From positions 1-64,000 of the forward strand of contig NZ_SLXN01000005.1 of the NCBI RefSeq assembly GCF_004345855.1: 64,000 nt of DNA, given 5' to 3'. Both the position numbers and the translations under genes were made by a program. Within the stretch, counting starts at the first letter, position 1; each line of letters begins with the position of its first letter. This document shows positions 10,304 through 18,444 of the stretch, one piece after another. The notes below the pieces were generated by a model. The model made no database searches. It had not been told where the DNA came from and worked only from the letters and a program-made list of their open reading frames with translations. This DNA comes from Sphingomonas sp. BK235 (GTDB taxonomy: Bacteria > Pseudomonadota > Alphaproteobacteria > Sphingomonadales > Sphingomonadaceae).

Positions 10304-11389
10304 TCACCCCGCCAGGTGGAAGAACCGCCGCGCGTTGCCCCAGTAGATCTTGTCGATCACCGCGCGCGGCAGGTTGAGCCCCTTGGCGTCGGCGCCGATG
10401 GCGTCGACGCGCTGCGGCAGCGGCGTCGCGAGGTAGCGCCAGTCGGCGCGCCAGACGCGGTCGGCCTCTTTGGGGAAGTCGCTGGTCGCAGGCGGGTTCT
10501 GCGCGCGCGCGGCGGGGTCGGGCGGGCTGTCGGTGAGGTCGGTGCCGTAGAGGATGCGGTCCTGGTACTTGATGAAGAAGGCGCGCACCTTCGCGAGATC
10601 GGCGTTCGACTGGACCTGCAGGTTGGACAGGCGCGCGGCAAGGTCGACCATTGTATTGGGATAACGGTCGAAGAAGCGCGCCAGCTCGTCGACGCTCCAC
10701 TCGAGGCTGGCCATGTGCGCGCCGTCGAACGCCAGCTTCGGGTGGCGCGCGACGAAGCGGTCGCGCGCCGCCATCAGCGCCTCGTAGCTCGGCTCCTCGG
10801 GGTGGAGGTACATGTAATATTCGGGATGCGCCTTGAAATACTCGCGGTCGTTGTCGGTGGTCATCTGGTCGAGCGGGAGCCAGCAGTTCTTGGGCTCGGC
10901 CTGGTGCGCGATCAGCGGGATGCCGCGCTGCTCGAGATGCGCCATGACGCCGTCGAACCGCGGGTCGTCGAGGAAGACGCGCTTGCCGCTCGCGTCCTTG
11001 GCGACCATCCCGATGTTCTTCCACACCTTCACCGCGATCGCGCCGCGCGCGAAGGCCTGGTCGAGCTGCGCGATCGTGCGCTCGGTCCAGCCCGGCGTGC
11101 CGAAGCCCGCCATCGAGAAGGTGGTGGCGTAGCGGAAGTGCGCCGGGTCGGCGGCGCGCATCGTGCGCGCGATCGCGGCCTGGCGCGCCAGCGGCGGAAA
11201 GTCGGGATAGTCGACGTTGATCGATAGCATTTCGAACCGGTCGCGCTTCGCCAGAGCGAGGAAGCGCGGGTCCTCGACGTTGGCGTGGAAGTGCGAGTCG
11301 AACTTGGCGACGCGCGCGAAATCGGCCTCGGTATAATGCGCCGCGGGCGTCGCCGCGCTCGCCATCAGCAGGGCCGCGATCAGGCTCAT
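10304..11389 (-). CDS. Exported amidohydrolase (amidohydrolase-2 type)
   Basis: This 361-residue protein has a short signal peptide (MSLIAALLMASAATPAAHY), so it probably acts in the periplasm. It is a metal-dependent TIM-barrel hydrolase of the amidohydrolase-2 type: FDSHFHANVED supplies the HxH metal ligands, LIAHQAEP a further His, AFDGAHMAS a further His, and YGTDLTD the catalytic Asp. It ends with the usual YWGNARRFF. The start follows GGGAGAG. It is divergent from the alpha-galactosidase-like gene, with operator-like sequences between them. It is not a NagA/AgaA-type deacetylase by sequence, and its substrate (a lactone, amide or sugar derivative) cannot be told from the sequence alone. 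Confidence 0.8.
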   Translation of the reverse strand: MSLIAALLMASAATPAAHYTEADFARVAKFDSHFHANVEDPRFLALAKRDRFEMLSINVDYPDFPPLARQAAIARTMRAADPAHFRYATTFSMAGFGTPGWTERTIAQLDQAFARGAIAVKVWKNIGMVAKDASGKRVFLDDPRFDGVMAHLEQRGIPLIAHQAEPKNCWLPLDQMTTDNDREYFKAHPEYYMYLHPEEPSYEALMAARDRFVARHPKLAFDGAHMASLEWSVDELARFFDRYPNTMVDLAARLSNLQVQSNADLAKVRAFFIKYQDRILYGTDLTDSPPDPAARAQNPPATSDFPKEADRVWRADWRYLATPLPQRVDAIGADAKGLNLPRAVIDKIYWGNARRFFHLAG

Positions 11390-11410
11390 CGTCTCTCTCC
11401 CACTCGCGCG

Positions 11411-11452
11411 TAACGAAAGAAAACGCGCGTTGATGTTGCGGTTTTCGTTTGC
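11411..11452. promoter_or_regulatory. Paired AgaR-like operator sequences in a divergent promoter region
   Basis: ACGAAAGAAAACG (11413-11425) and GTTTTCGTTTGC (11441-11452) lie between the divergent amidohydrolase and alpha-galactosidase-like genes. Both contain the A/T-tract-plus-CG pattern seen at 9240 and 14560. The spacing suggests two sites, one per gene. No clear -35/-10 pair is visible. Confidence 0.45.
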
Positions 11453-11518
11453 GCGCCCGTCCGCGTTGGTGCAAGCTCTTTCTCACCGGCCTGCGAGCCG
11501 CACAGGAGAGAGTCAGCG

Positions 11519-13609
11519 ATGCCGTTCACCGCCACGCGCCGATCGATGCTCACCCGCCTGCTCGTCGGCGGGGCGGCGGTGGCGCTGCCCGAGCTCGGCG
11601 GCGCGGTGTGGGCGGCCGCGCCCGCGGGCGTGCGGCTGAGCGACGGCACGCTGACGATCGACTATGACCGCGCGATGCGCGCCACGGTGGCGCATCGCGG
11701 CCAGGTGATCACGCCGCGCGCGCAGCCCGAGGCGCTGTTCCTCGCGGGCGCGGCGCCGCTCGGCAGCTTCCTGCTGCTCGACCATCGCGAGGAGTCCGCC
11801 GCCGGGCCGCACGGCAGGGGGCGGCGCCACGTGCTGCGCGCCACCGCGGGCGGGCAGGTCGAGCAGACCGTGGCGGTGACCTTCCTCGACGCCTACCCCG
11901 GCCTCGCGCTCTACGAGGTGAGCTATCGCAACACCGGCGCGGCGCCGCTGGCGATCGCGGGCTGGCGCGTCGCCACGCACGATCTCACCGCGCACGCCGA
12001 CGGCGCCTGGACCTTCGCGGGTGCCTCCTATCCCGACCGGCGCGACTGGGTGCAGAAGGTCGCGCCCGGGTTCGAGCAGCGCAACTTCATGGGGATGAAC
12101 GCCTCCGATTATGGCGGCGGCACGCCGGTGGCGGTGGTGTGGCGGCGCGACGTCGGGCTCGCGGTGGGCCATCTCGAGGCCAGCCCGCGCCAGGTCGCGC
12201 TGCCGGTCGCGGCGCAGCCCGGCGCCACCCGGATCGGGCTGAGCGGCGACCAGCCCGCGCTGCTCGCGCCCGGCGCGACGCTGACGCTGCCGACCGCCTT
12301 CCTGATGGCGCACACCGGCGACCATTTCCGCCCGCTCGACGCTTATCGCCGGCTGATGGCCGAGCGCGGCGTCGCGGCGCCCGCGATCCCCGAGTCGAGC
12401 TACGGGCCGATATGGTGCGCCTGGGGCTATGAGCGCGACTTCACGCTCGACCAGGTCTACGGCACCTTGCCCAAGGCCAAGGCGCTCGGATTCGAATGGG
12501 CGGTGCTCGACGACGGCTGGCAGACCGCGGAAGGCGACTGGAAGCTCAACCCCGCCAAATTCCCGCGCGGCGACGCCGACATGCGCGCCTTCACCGATCG
12601 CATCAAGGCGGACGGCATGCGCCCGCGGCTGTGGCTGGCGCCGCTCGCGGTCGATCCCGGCACCGACCTGCTGCGCGACCATCCCGACATGCTGCTGCTC
12701 GACCGCGACGGCTCGGCGCAGAACGTCAGCTTCTGGAACGCCTTCACGCTCTGCCCGGCGTATCAGCCGACGGTCGACTATTTCCGCGCGCTGGTGCGTC
12801 GGATCGTCACCGACTGGGGCTATGACGGTCTCAAGCTCGACGGCCAGCACCTCAACGGTGTCGCGCCCTGCTACAATCCCGCGCACCGCCACGCGCACCC
12901 GGAGGAATCGAGCGAGAAGCTGCAGGATTTCTGGAAGGCGATCCACGACGAGGCGGTCGCCGCCAACCCGCAGGCCGTGGTCGAGCTGTGCCCGTGCGGC
13001 GACAGCTTCGCCTTCCACAACCTGCCCGCCACCAACAACACGCCCGCCTCGGACCCGCTGTCGTCCTGGCAGATCCGGCTGAAGGGCAAGACCTTCAAGG
13101 CGCTGATGGGTCCGTCCGCGCCCTATTCGGGCGACCATGTCGAGCTGAGCGACGGCGGTGACGACTTTGCCTCCGCTTACGGCATCGGCGCGATCCCCTC
13201 GACCAAGTTCACCTGGCCGCGCGACACGCCCAAGCCGATGGAGAAGCTGCCGCCGGGCGGGTTCGTCCTCACCCCTGCCAAGGAGGCGCTGTGGGGGAAG
13301 TGGGTCGCGCTGTACCGCGAGCACATGCTGCCCAAGGGGGAGTATCTCGGCGGGCTGTACGACATCGGCTTCGACAAGCCCGAGGCGCACGCGATCGCCA
13401 AGGATGGCGTGCTCCACTACGCCTTCTACGCCGATCGGTGGTCCGGGCCGATCGCCTTGCGCGGGCTGGGCGCGGGGAGCTACGCGCTGGTGGACGGCTT
13501 CACCGGCCGCCCGCTCGGCACCGCCTCGCGCGCGCGGCCGACGCTGACCGCGACGTTCGAGCGCGCTTTGCTGGTGCGTGCCACCCCGGTCGCGCGGGGC
13601 GCGGCATGA
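11519..13609 (+). CDS. Clan-D glycoside hydrolase, GH36-like alpha-galactosidase or alpha-GalNAc-ase
   Basis: This 696-residue exported enzyme has a twin-arginine-like leader TATRRSMLTRLLVGG and an N-terminal beta-sandwich to about residue 275. A TIM barrel follows, with GPIWCAWGYERDF, WAVLDDGWQ and GYDGLKLDGQ. The Asp of the last motif (residue about 441) is the likely nucleophile, and CPCGDSF (Asp about 495) the likely acid/base region. A small C-terminal beta domain closes the chain. These features fit GH36-type alpha-galactosidases, but the CPCGD motif is not the usual CSSGGGR, so the substrate may differ; alpha-GalNAc is plausible from context. The start follows AGGAGA. Its stop overlaps the start of the permease gene (ATGA), so the two are coupled. 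Confidence 0.78.
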   Translation: MPFTATRRSMLTRLLVGGAAVALPELGGAVWAAAPAGVRLSDGTLTIDYDRAMRATVAHRGQVITPRAQPEALFLAGAAPLGSFLLLDHREESAAGPHGRGRRHVLRATAGGQVEQTVAVTFLDAYPGLALYEVSYRNTGAAPLAIAGWRVATHDLTAHADGAWTFAGASYPDRRDWVQKVAPGFEQRNFMGMNASDYGGGTPVAVVWRRDVGLAVGHLEASPRQVALPVAAQPGATRIGLSGDQPALLAPGATLTLPTAFLMAHTGDHFRPLDAYRRLMAERGVAAPAIPESSYGPIWCAWGYERDFTLDQVYGTLPKAKALGFEWAVLDDGWQTAEGDWKLNPAKFPRGDADMRAFTDRIKADGMRPRLWLAPLAVDPGTDLLRDHPDMLLLDRDGSAQNVSFWNAFTLCPAYQPTVDYFRALVRRIVTDWGYDGLKLDGQHLNGVAPCYNPAHRHAHPEESSEKLQDFWKAIHDEAVAANPQAVVELCPCGDSFAFHNLPATNNTPASDPLSSWQIRLKGKTFKALMGPSAPYSGDHVELSDGGDDFASAYGIGAIPSTKFTWPRDTPKPMEKLPPGGFVLTPAKEALWGKWVALYREHMLPKGEYLGGLYDIGFDKPEAHAIAKDGVLHYAFYADRWSGPIALRGLGAGSYALVDGFTGRPLGTASRARPTLTATFERALLVRATPVARGAA

Positions 13610-14550
13610 GCGGCGGTATCAGCACGGGGGCGCCGGCGGGGCGCGGCTGGCTCGTCAACGCGCTCGTCACGGTGGTGCTATGGGGCGTGTGGGGCGCCTT
13701 CTCGGGCCTGTCGCCGCAGCGCGGCTTCCCCGAGACATTGGTCTATGTCGTCTGGGCGCTGACGATGGTGCCGCCGGCGCTGGTGGTGCTGAGGCAGGCG
13801 GGCTGGCGGCTCGACCGCTCGCCGCGCGCGATCGGCTATGGGCTGGCGGTGGGGCTGCTCGGCGCGGGCGGGCAGATGCTGCTGTTCTACGCGGTGGCGC
13901 GCGGGCCGGCCTATCTGATCTTCCCGATCATCTCGCTGTCGCCGGTGGTGACGATCGCCATGTCCTTCCTGCTGATGGGCGAGCGCACCGGCAGACTGGG
14001 GGCGCTGGGCATCGTGCTCGCGCTGCTGGCGCTGCCCACCTTCGACTTCGCGCCCGGCGCGGGCGGGGCGGGGGCCTCGGCGGCGTGGCTGCTGCCCGCG
14101 GTGGCGGTGATGCTGTGCTGGGGCGTGCAGGCCTATTTCATGAAGGCGGCCAACCACGTCACCTCGGCGGAGAGCATCTTCGTCTACATGACCTTGTCGG
14201 GGCTCGCGCTCGCCCCGGTGGCCTGGGCGATGACCGATACCAGCCGCGCGATCAACTGGGGGCTCGACGGGCCCGGGCTGGCCGCGGCGATCCAGCTGCT
14301 CAACGCGATCGGCGCGCTCACCCTGGTGTTCGCCTTCCGCTACGGCAAGGCGATCATCGTCGCGCCGCTCGCCAACGCCGGCGCGCCGCTCGCCACCGCG
14401 CTGATCTCGCTCGCGGTGCTCCATGTCGTGCCGGGGCCGCTCAAGACGCTCGGGATCGTCCTCGCGCTCACCGCCTCGCTGCTGCTCGCGATCGAGCCCG
14501 ACGCGACCGACCCCGAGAGCGAGGCCGAACCCGCGCCCGCCACTATTTAG
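13606..14550 (+). CDS. DMT/EamA-family inner-membrane transporter
   Basis: The product is 314 residues with about ten hydrophobic segments, for example WLVNALVTVVLWGVWG, a second half beginning AAWLLPAVAVMLCWGVQA, and GIVLALTASLLLAIE at the end. This is the two-repeat pattern of the drug/metabolite transporter superfamily. It overlaps the hydrolase gene by 4 bases. The context suggests it brings the released sugar, perhaps galactose or GalNAc, across the inner membrane. DMT proteins also export metabolites, so direction and substrate are inferred. An AgaR-like sequence begins directly after its stop. Confidence 0.85.
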   Translation: MSGGISTGAPAGRGWLVNALVTVVLWGVWGAFSGLSPQRGFPETLVYVVWALTMVPPALVVLRQAGWRLDRSPRAIGYGLAVGLLGAGGQMLLFYAVARGPAYLIFPIISLSPVVTIAMSFLLMGERTGRLGALGIVLALLALPTFDFAPGAGGAGASAAWLLPAVAVMLCWGVQAYFMKAANHVTSAESIFVYMTLSGLALAPVAWAMTDTSRAINWGLDGPGLAAAIQLLNAIGALTLVFAFRYGKAIIVAPLANAGAPLATALISLAVLHVVPGPLKTLGIVLALTASLLLAIEPDATDPESEAEPAPATI

Positions 14551-14576
14551 TTTCGCTAAGTTTCGCTTTCTTGTGT
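14550..14576 (+). promoter_or_regulatory. AgaR-like operator before the gatZ-agaS-kinase operon
   Basis: GTTTCGCTAAGTTTCGCTTT contains two direct copies of GTTTCGCT 10 bases apart, followed by CTTGTG. It lies 45 bases before the GTG start of the GatZ-like gene and is the third place in this region with the TTTCGNTT pattern. The direct-repeat layout fits DeoR-family operators. Confidence 0.5.
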
Positions 14577-14621
14577 TCTGCTGCGGTCGGCGCTATGCCG
14601 GCCGCGTGAAGGGAGACGCAC

Positions 14622-15905
14622 GTGCATTTACTTCTCGACCTGGTGAACCGGCATAAGGCGGGGGAGCGCGTCGGCGTGACCTCGGTCTGCTCGGCGCACC
14701 CGCTGGTGATCGAGGCCGCGCTGCGCCACGCGCTGGCGCACGGCGCGCCGTTCGCGCTGGTGGAGGCGACCTCCAACCAGGTGAACCAGGACGGCGGCTA
14801 TACCGGCATGGTGCCGGCCGACTTCCGCGCCTTCGTCGAGCGCATCGCGGCGCGCGTCGCCTATCCGCTCGAGCGGCTGGTGCTCGGCGGCGACCATCTC
14901 GGCCCCAACGCCTGGACCGCGCTGCCCGCGGCCGAGGCGATGGACAAGGCCGCGGTGATGGTCGCCGATTACGTCCGCGCCGGCTTCGCCAAGATCCACC
15001 TCGACTGTTCGATGAGCTGCGCCGACGATCCCGTGCCGCTGCCCGAGCGGACGATCGCCGAGCGCGCCGCGCGGCTGTGCCGCGCCGCCGAGGACGCCTT
15101 CGCGGGCGATCCCGCCGCCGCCCCGGTCTACGTGATCGGCACCGAGGTGCCCGTGCCCGGCGGCGCCGCCGAGGATCTCGACGAGCTGGCGGTGACGGAT
15201 CCCGAAGCGGCGATCGCCACCGTCGACATGCACCGCGAGCTGTTCCGCGCCGCCGGCCTCGCCGACGCGTGGGAGCGCGTGATCGCCACCGTCGTCCAGC
15301 CCGGCGTCGAGTTCGACCATGACAAGGTGGTCGACTACCGCCCCGAGCGCGCGGTCGCGCTCAGCCGCGCGATCGAGCCGGTGCCGCATCTGGTCTATGA
15401 GGCGCACTCGACCGACTATCAGACGCCGCAGGCGCTCGCCGCGCTGGTGCGCGATCATTTCGCGATCCTCAAGGTCGGCCCCGGCGTCACCTTCGCGCTG
15501 CGCGAGGCGCTATGGGCGCTCGACGCGATCGAGCGCGAGACCGTCGCCGAGGGCGCGCGCGCGAACCTGCGCGCGGTCACGCTCGAGCGGCTGCGCGCCG
15601 AGCCGAAGAACTGGGCGAAATATTACCACGCCACCGGCGCGGCGCTCGACCTGCAGCTGCAATACAGCCTGTCGGACCGGATCCGCTATTACTGGCCCGA
15701 CGCGACGATCGCGGCGGCGCAGGAGCGGCTGTTCGCCAATTTGCGCGAGACCCCGCCGCCGCTGCCGCTGCTGAGCCAGTATCTGCCCGCGGCCTATGCC
15801 GCGGTGCGCGCCGGCCGCGCCGGCCTCGATCCCGCCGAGCTCGTGATGGCGCAGGTCGGCGCCACGCTCGACGCCTATCACGGAGCCTGTTTTCCCCATG
15901 ACTGA
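14622..15905 (+). CDS. kbaZ: GatZ/KbaZ-family tagatose pathway protein
   Basis: The product is 427 residues, the normal GatZ/KbaZ length, and matches this family throughout: CSAHPLVIEAALR, EATSNQVNQDGGYTGM, GGDHLGPN, GFAKIHLDCSMSCA, VIGTEVPVPGG, VVQPGVEFDHDKV, YEAHSTDYQTPQAL and YSLSDRIRYYWP. The family supports the class II tagatose-1,6-bisphosphate aldolase, and in some GalNAc pathways it has been proposed to act as tagatose-6-phosphate kinase. No catalytic GatY/KbaY partner is seen here. The start is GTG, with GGGAG 7 bases upstream. It overlaps the agaS-like gene by 8 bases. Confidence 0.93.
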   Translation: MHLLLDLVNRHKAGERVGVTSVCSAHPLVIEAALRHALAHGAPFALVEATSNQVNQDGGYTGMVPADFRAFVERIAARVAYPLERLVLGGDHLGPNAWTALPAAEAMDKAAVMVADYVRAGFAKIHLDCSMSCADDPVPLPERTIAERAARLCRAAEDAFAGDPAAAPVYVIGTEVPVPGGAAEDLDELAVTDPEAAIATVDMHRELFRAAGLADAWERVIATVVQPGVEFDHDKVVDYRPERAVALSRAIEPVPHLVYEAHSTDYQTPQALAALVRDHFAILKVGPGVTFALREALWALDAIERETVAEGARANLRAVTLERLRAEPKNWAKYYHATGAALDLQLQYSLSDRIRYYWPDATIAAAQERLFANLRETPPPLPLLSQYLPAAYAAVRAGRAGLDPAELVMAQVGATLDAYHGACFPHD

Positions 15906-17040
15906 CACGCTGATCGCCGCCGCCGCCGCGGAGCCCGGCGACTCCTCCTGGACGCGCCGCGAGATCGCGCAGCAGCCAGCGACGCTGCGCGCCACCCAGA
16001 AGCTGCTGAGCGACGCGCGCGGCGAGATCGAGGCGTTCCTCGCGCCTTTGCTCGCGCGCCCCGAGCTGCGGGTCGTGCTGACCGGCGCGGGCACCTCGGC
16101 CTTCATCGGCGAGTGTTTGGCGCCGTGGCTGTCGCGCGCGCTCGGCCGCCCGGTCGAGGCGATCGCCACCACCGACATCGTCGGTGCGCCCGACCTGCAC
16201 CTGCGCGCCGACGCGCCGACGCTGCTGGTCTCGTTCGGCCGCTCGGGCAGCAGCCCCGAGAGCGTCGCCGCGGTCGAGCTGGTCGACCGCCGCGTCGCCG
16301 AGGCGCACCATCTGATCGTGACCTGCAACGCCGAGGGCGAACTGGCGCGCCGCGGCGGCGCACGCACCCACGTGATCGTGCTGCCCGAGGCGACGCACGA
16401 CCGCAGCTTCGCGATGACGTCGAGCTTCACCGCGATGACGCTGGCGGCGCTGTCCGCACTCGGCGGCATCGCCGCGATGGACGCGCGCATCGAGGCGATC
16501 GCGGCGGGCGTGCAGGACATGCTGGCGCGCGCCGAGCCGGTCGCGGCGGCGCTGGCCGGGCGCGGGTTCGACCGTGTCGTCTATCTCGGCAGCGGCGTGT
16601 TCAGCGGGCTGGCGCGCGAGGCCGCGCTCAAGCTGATGGAGCTGAGCGACGGTGCGGTCGTCACCGCCTTCGACAGCGCGCTCGGCTTCCGGCATGGGCC
16701 GAAGACGATCATCACCGACCGCACGCTGGCGGTGGTGTTCGTCGCCAACGATCCGCTCACCCGCCGCTACGACCTCGACATCGTCGCCGAGCTGCGCGCC
16801 GATGCGCGCGCGGGCGAGGTGGCGGTGATCTCGGCGCGCGATGACGCGGGCGCCACGATCGCGCTCGCCGGGATGGCCGACTCGCCCGACGCCGACCTGC
16901 TGTTCCCGTACATCGTGCCGGCGCAATTGTTCGCGCTCCACGTCTCGCTCGCGCTCGGGCTCACGCCCGACCAGCCCAACGCGAGCGGCACCGTCAACCG
17001 CGTGGTGCAGGGCGTGCGGATTCACGCCGACGAGGCATGA
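15898..17040 (+). CDS. agaS: AgaS-like SIS-domain protein (galactosamine-6-phosphate deaminase/isomerase)
   Basis: This cytoplasmic protein of 380 residues is close to AgaS length and has two SIS domains. The first (about 50-200) contains VLTGAGTSAFIGE and VSFGRSGSSPESVAA, the phosphosugar-binding Ser/Thr loops. The second (from about 220) contains VYLGSGVFSGLAREAALKLMELSDG and FRHGPK. AgaS converts galactosamine-6-phosphate to tagatose-6-phosphate plus ammonia, the step just before the GatZ-linked reactions encoded upstream. GlmS-type isomerases share the fold, but there is no glutaminase domain. It overlaps the upstream gene by 8 bases and the kinase gene by 4, so the three are translated together. 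Confidence 0.88.
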   Translation: MTDTLIAAAAAEPGDSSWTRREIAQQPATLRATQKLLSDARGEIEAFLAPLLARPELRVVLTGAGTSAFIGECLAPWLSRALGRPVEAIATTDIVGAPDLHLRADAPTLLVSFGRSGSSPESVAAVELVDRRVAEAHHLIVTCNAEGELARRGGARTHVIVLPEATHDRSFAMTSSFTAMTLAALSALGGIAAMDARIEAIAAGVQDMLARAEPVAAALAGRGFDRVVYLGSGVFSGLAREAALKLMELSDGAVVTAFDSALGFRHGPKTIITDRTLAVVFVANDPLTRRYDLDIVAELRADARAGEVAVISARDDAGATIALAGMADSPDADLLFPYIVPAQLFALHVSLALGLTPDQPNASGTVNRVVQGVRIHADEA

Positions 17041-17978
17041 GCGCGCGCTGCTATCTCGGCGTCGACGGCGGCGGGACCAAGACCGAGTTCGTCTGCATCG
17101 ACGCCGCGGGCGCGGTGATCGCGCGGGCGGTGACGGGCACGACCTACCATCTCGAGGTCGGTGAGGCGGAAGCGGTGCGGCGCATCGCCGAGGGGGTGAG
17201 CGCGATCTGCACCCAGATCGGCGCCGCGCCCGCGCAGCTCGACCACGTCTTCCTCGGGCTGCCCGCTTACGGCGAGGACAGCGCGGTCGACCCGCGGCTC
17301 GACGCCGCGGTGCGCGATCTGCTCGGGCACGCGCGCTACCGCTGCGACAATGACATGGTGTGCGGCTGGGCGGGGTCGCTCGCCTGCGCCGACGGGATCA
17401 ACGTCGTCGCGGGCACCGGCTCGATCGCTTATGGCGAGCGCGGCGGTCGCGGCGCGCGTGCTGGCGGCTGGGGCGAGCTGTTCGGCGACGAGGGCTCGGC
17501 CTATTGGATCGCGCGCGCCGGGCTCGCCGCTTTCTCGCGGATGAGCGACGGGCGCTTGCGCGTCGGCCCGCTGCACGCGCTGCTGCGCGAGGCGCTCGCG
17601 CTCGACCACGACCTGGCGCTGTGCGAGCGCATGATGGGCGCGCGCGGCATGGCGCGCGGTGAGATCGCGGCGCTGGCGACGATCGTGTCGCGCGCCGCCG
17701 ACGCGGGCGACGCCGCCGCGCGCGCGATCCTGGCGGAGGCGGCGGCCGAGCTGGTGCTGCTCGCGACCGCGCTGCGCGACCGGCTCGGTTTCGGGCCGGG
17801 CGAGCGCGTGCCGGTGTCCTGGTCGGGCGGCGTGCTCGCCAACGTGCCCGCGGTGCGCGACGCGTTCGCGGCGGGGCTCGACGCGGCGGGCTGCGTGCCG
17901 GTCGAGCCGCTCCACCCGCCGGGCTATGGTGCGGCATTGTACGCGCGGCACATCGCCGGGGGACACGTCCAGCGCTAG
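17037..17978 (+). CDS. BadF/BcrAD-family N-acetylhexosamine kinase
   Basis: This 313-residue kinase has an actin-like ATPase fold. It shows the first phosphate motif YLGVDGGGTKTEF (residues 5-17), a catalytic region YRCDNDMVCGWAGSL with the likely base Asp, and the second phosphate motif VVAGTGSIAYG. GDEGSAYWIARAGL is typical of GlcNAc kinases of this family. By context it phosphorylates GalNAc or galactosamine at C6, as AgaK does in other proteobacteria. It is the last gene of the operon, overlaps agaS by 4 bases (ATGA) and is followed by a large palindromic repeat. Confidence 0.88.
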   Translation: MSARCYLGVDGGGTKTEFVCIDAAGAVIARAVTGTTYHLEVGEAEAVRRIAEGVSAICTQIGAAPAQLDHVFLGLPAYGEDSAVDPRLDAAVRDLLGHARYRCDNDMVCGWAGSLACADGINVVAGTGSIAYGERGGRGARAGGWGELFGDEGSAYWIARAGLAAFSRMSDGRLRVGPLHALLREALALDHDLALCERMMGARGMARGEIAALATIVSRAADAGDAAARAILAEAAAELVLLATALRDRLGFGPGERVPVSWSGGVLANVPAVRDAFAAGLDAAGCVPVEPLHPPGYGAALYARHIAGGHVQR

Positions 17979-18054
17979 CGGAGCGGCCCCACCGGCGAAC
18001 GATCACAAGGCTCCCGGTCTCCCATCCCGCGGCAGGATGGTGTGAGCCAGCCGG

Positions 18055-18131
18055 GTGCTCCTGCGAACGCAGGAGCCCAGAGCCACGAGTGTCTCGTCTG
18101 CGGCACTGGGCTCCCGCGTCCGCAGGAGCAC
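18055..18131. repeat. 77-bp palindromic repeat, copy 1 (REP-like)
   Basis: The element has GTGCTCCTGCG-aa-CGCAGGAGCCCAG at one end and CTGGGCTCCCGCGTCC-GCAGGAGCAC at the other, around a 25-base centre. The halves pair with each other, and each half also makes its own hairpin. It lies between convergent genes and may end transcription of both. A second copy of exactly this length is at 45153-45229. Confidence 0.75.
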
Positions 18132-18153
18132 GGTTCGACCCGGGGATCAGGCC

Positions 18154-18444
18154 CTATCCGCAAACACCGGCACCGATCACGAACGGCGGCAGCGCGCCGA
18201 GCGTCACCAGCGCCAGGCGGACGCGCAGATAGGCCCGCACATCGGGGCGCGTGCGAAGCTGGCGCCACAGCGCGCCGTCCTCGGCCAGCATCAGCGCGAG
18301 CGCGGCGACGCCGACATAGACGGCGAACCCGACCGGTGCGCGCCACGTCCCGCCCAGCGTGAACGGCACCACCGTCACCGCGACGAGGTTGGCGGTCCAC
18401 AGACCCCAGCGTTCGGCGCGTCGGTCGCGCGGGTCAGCGCGCAT
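18154..18444 (-). CDS. Small membrane protein, unknown function
   Basis: The product is 96 residues with about three hydrophobic stretches: WTANLVAVTVVPFTL, APVGFAVYVGVAALALMLA, and a C-terminal LALVTLGALPPFVIGAGVCG. Its start overlaps the end of the methyltransferase gene by 11 bases, so it is translationally coupled to it and may work with it at the inner membrane. I do not recognise the family. Confidence 0.65.
   Translation of the reverse strand: MRADPRDRRAERWGLWTANLVAVTVVPFTLGGTWRAPVGFAVYVGVAALALMLAEDGALWRQLRTRPDVRAYLRVRLALVTLGALPPFVIGAGVCG

Noticed and set aside
10304..11389. The amidohydrolase as the missing GalNAc-6-phosphate deacetylase
   Set aside because: It has a signal peptide and amidohydrolase-2 motifs, unlike cytosolic NagA/AgaA, whose substrate is a phosphosugar inside the cell.
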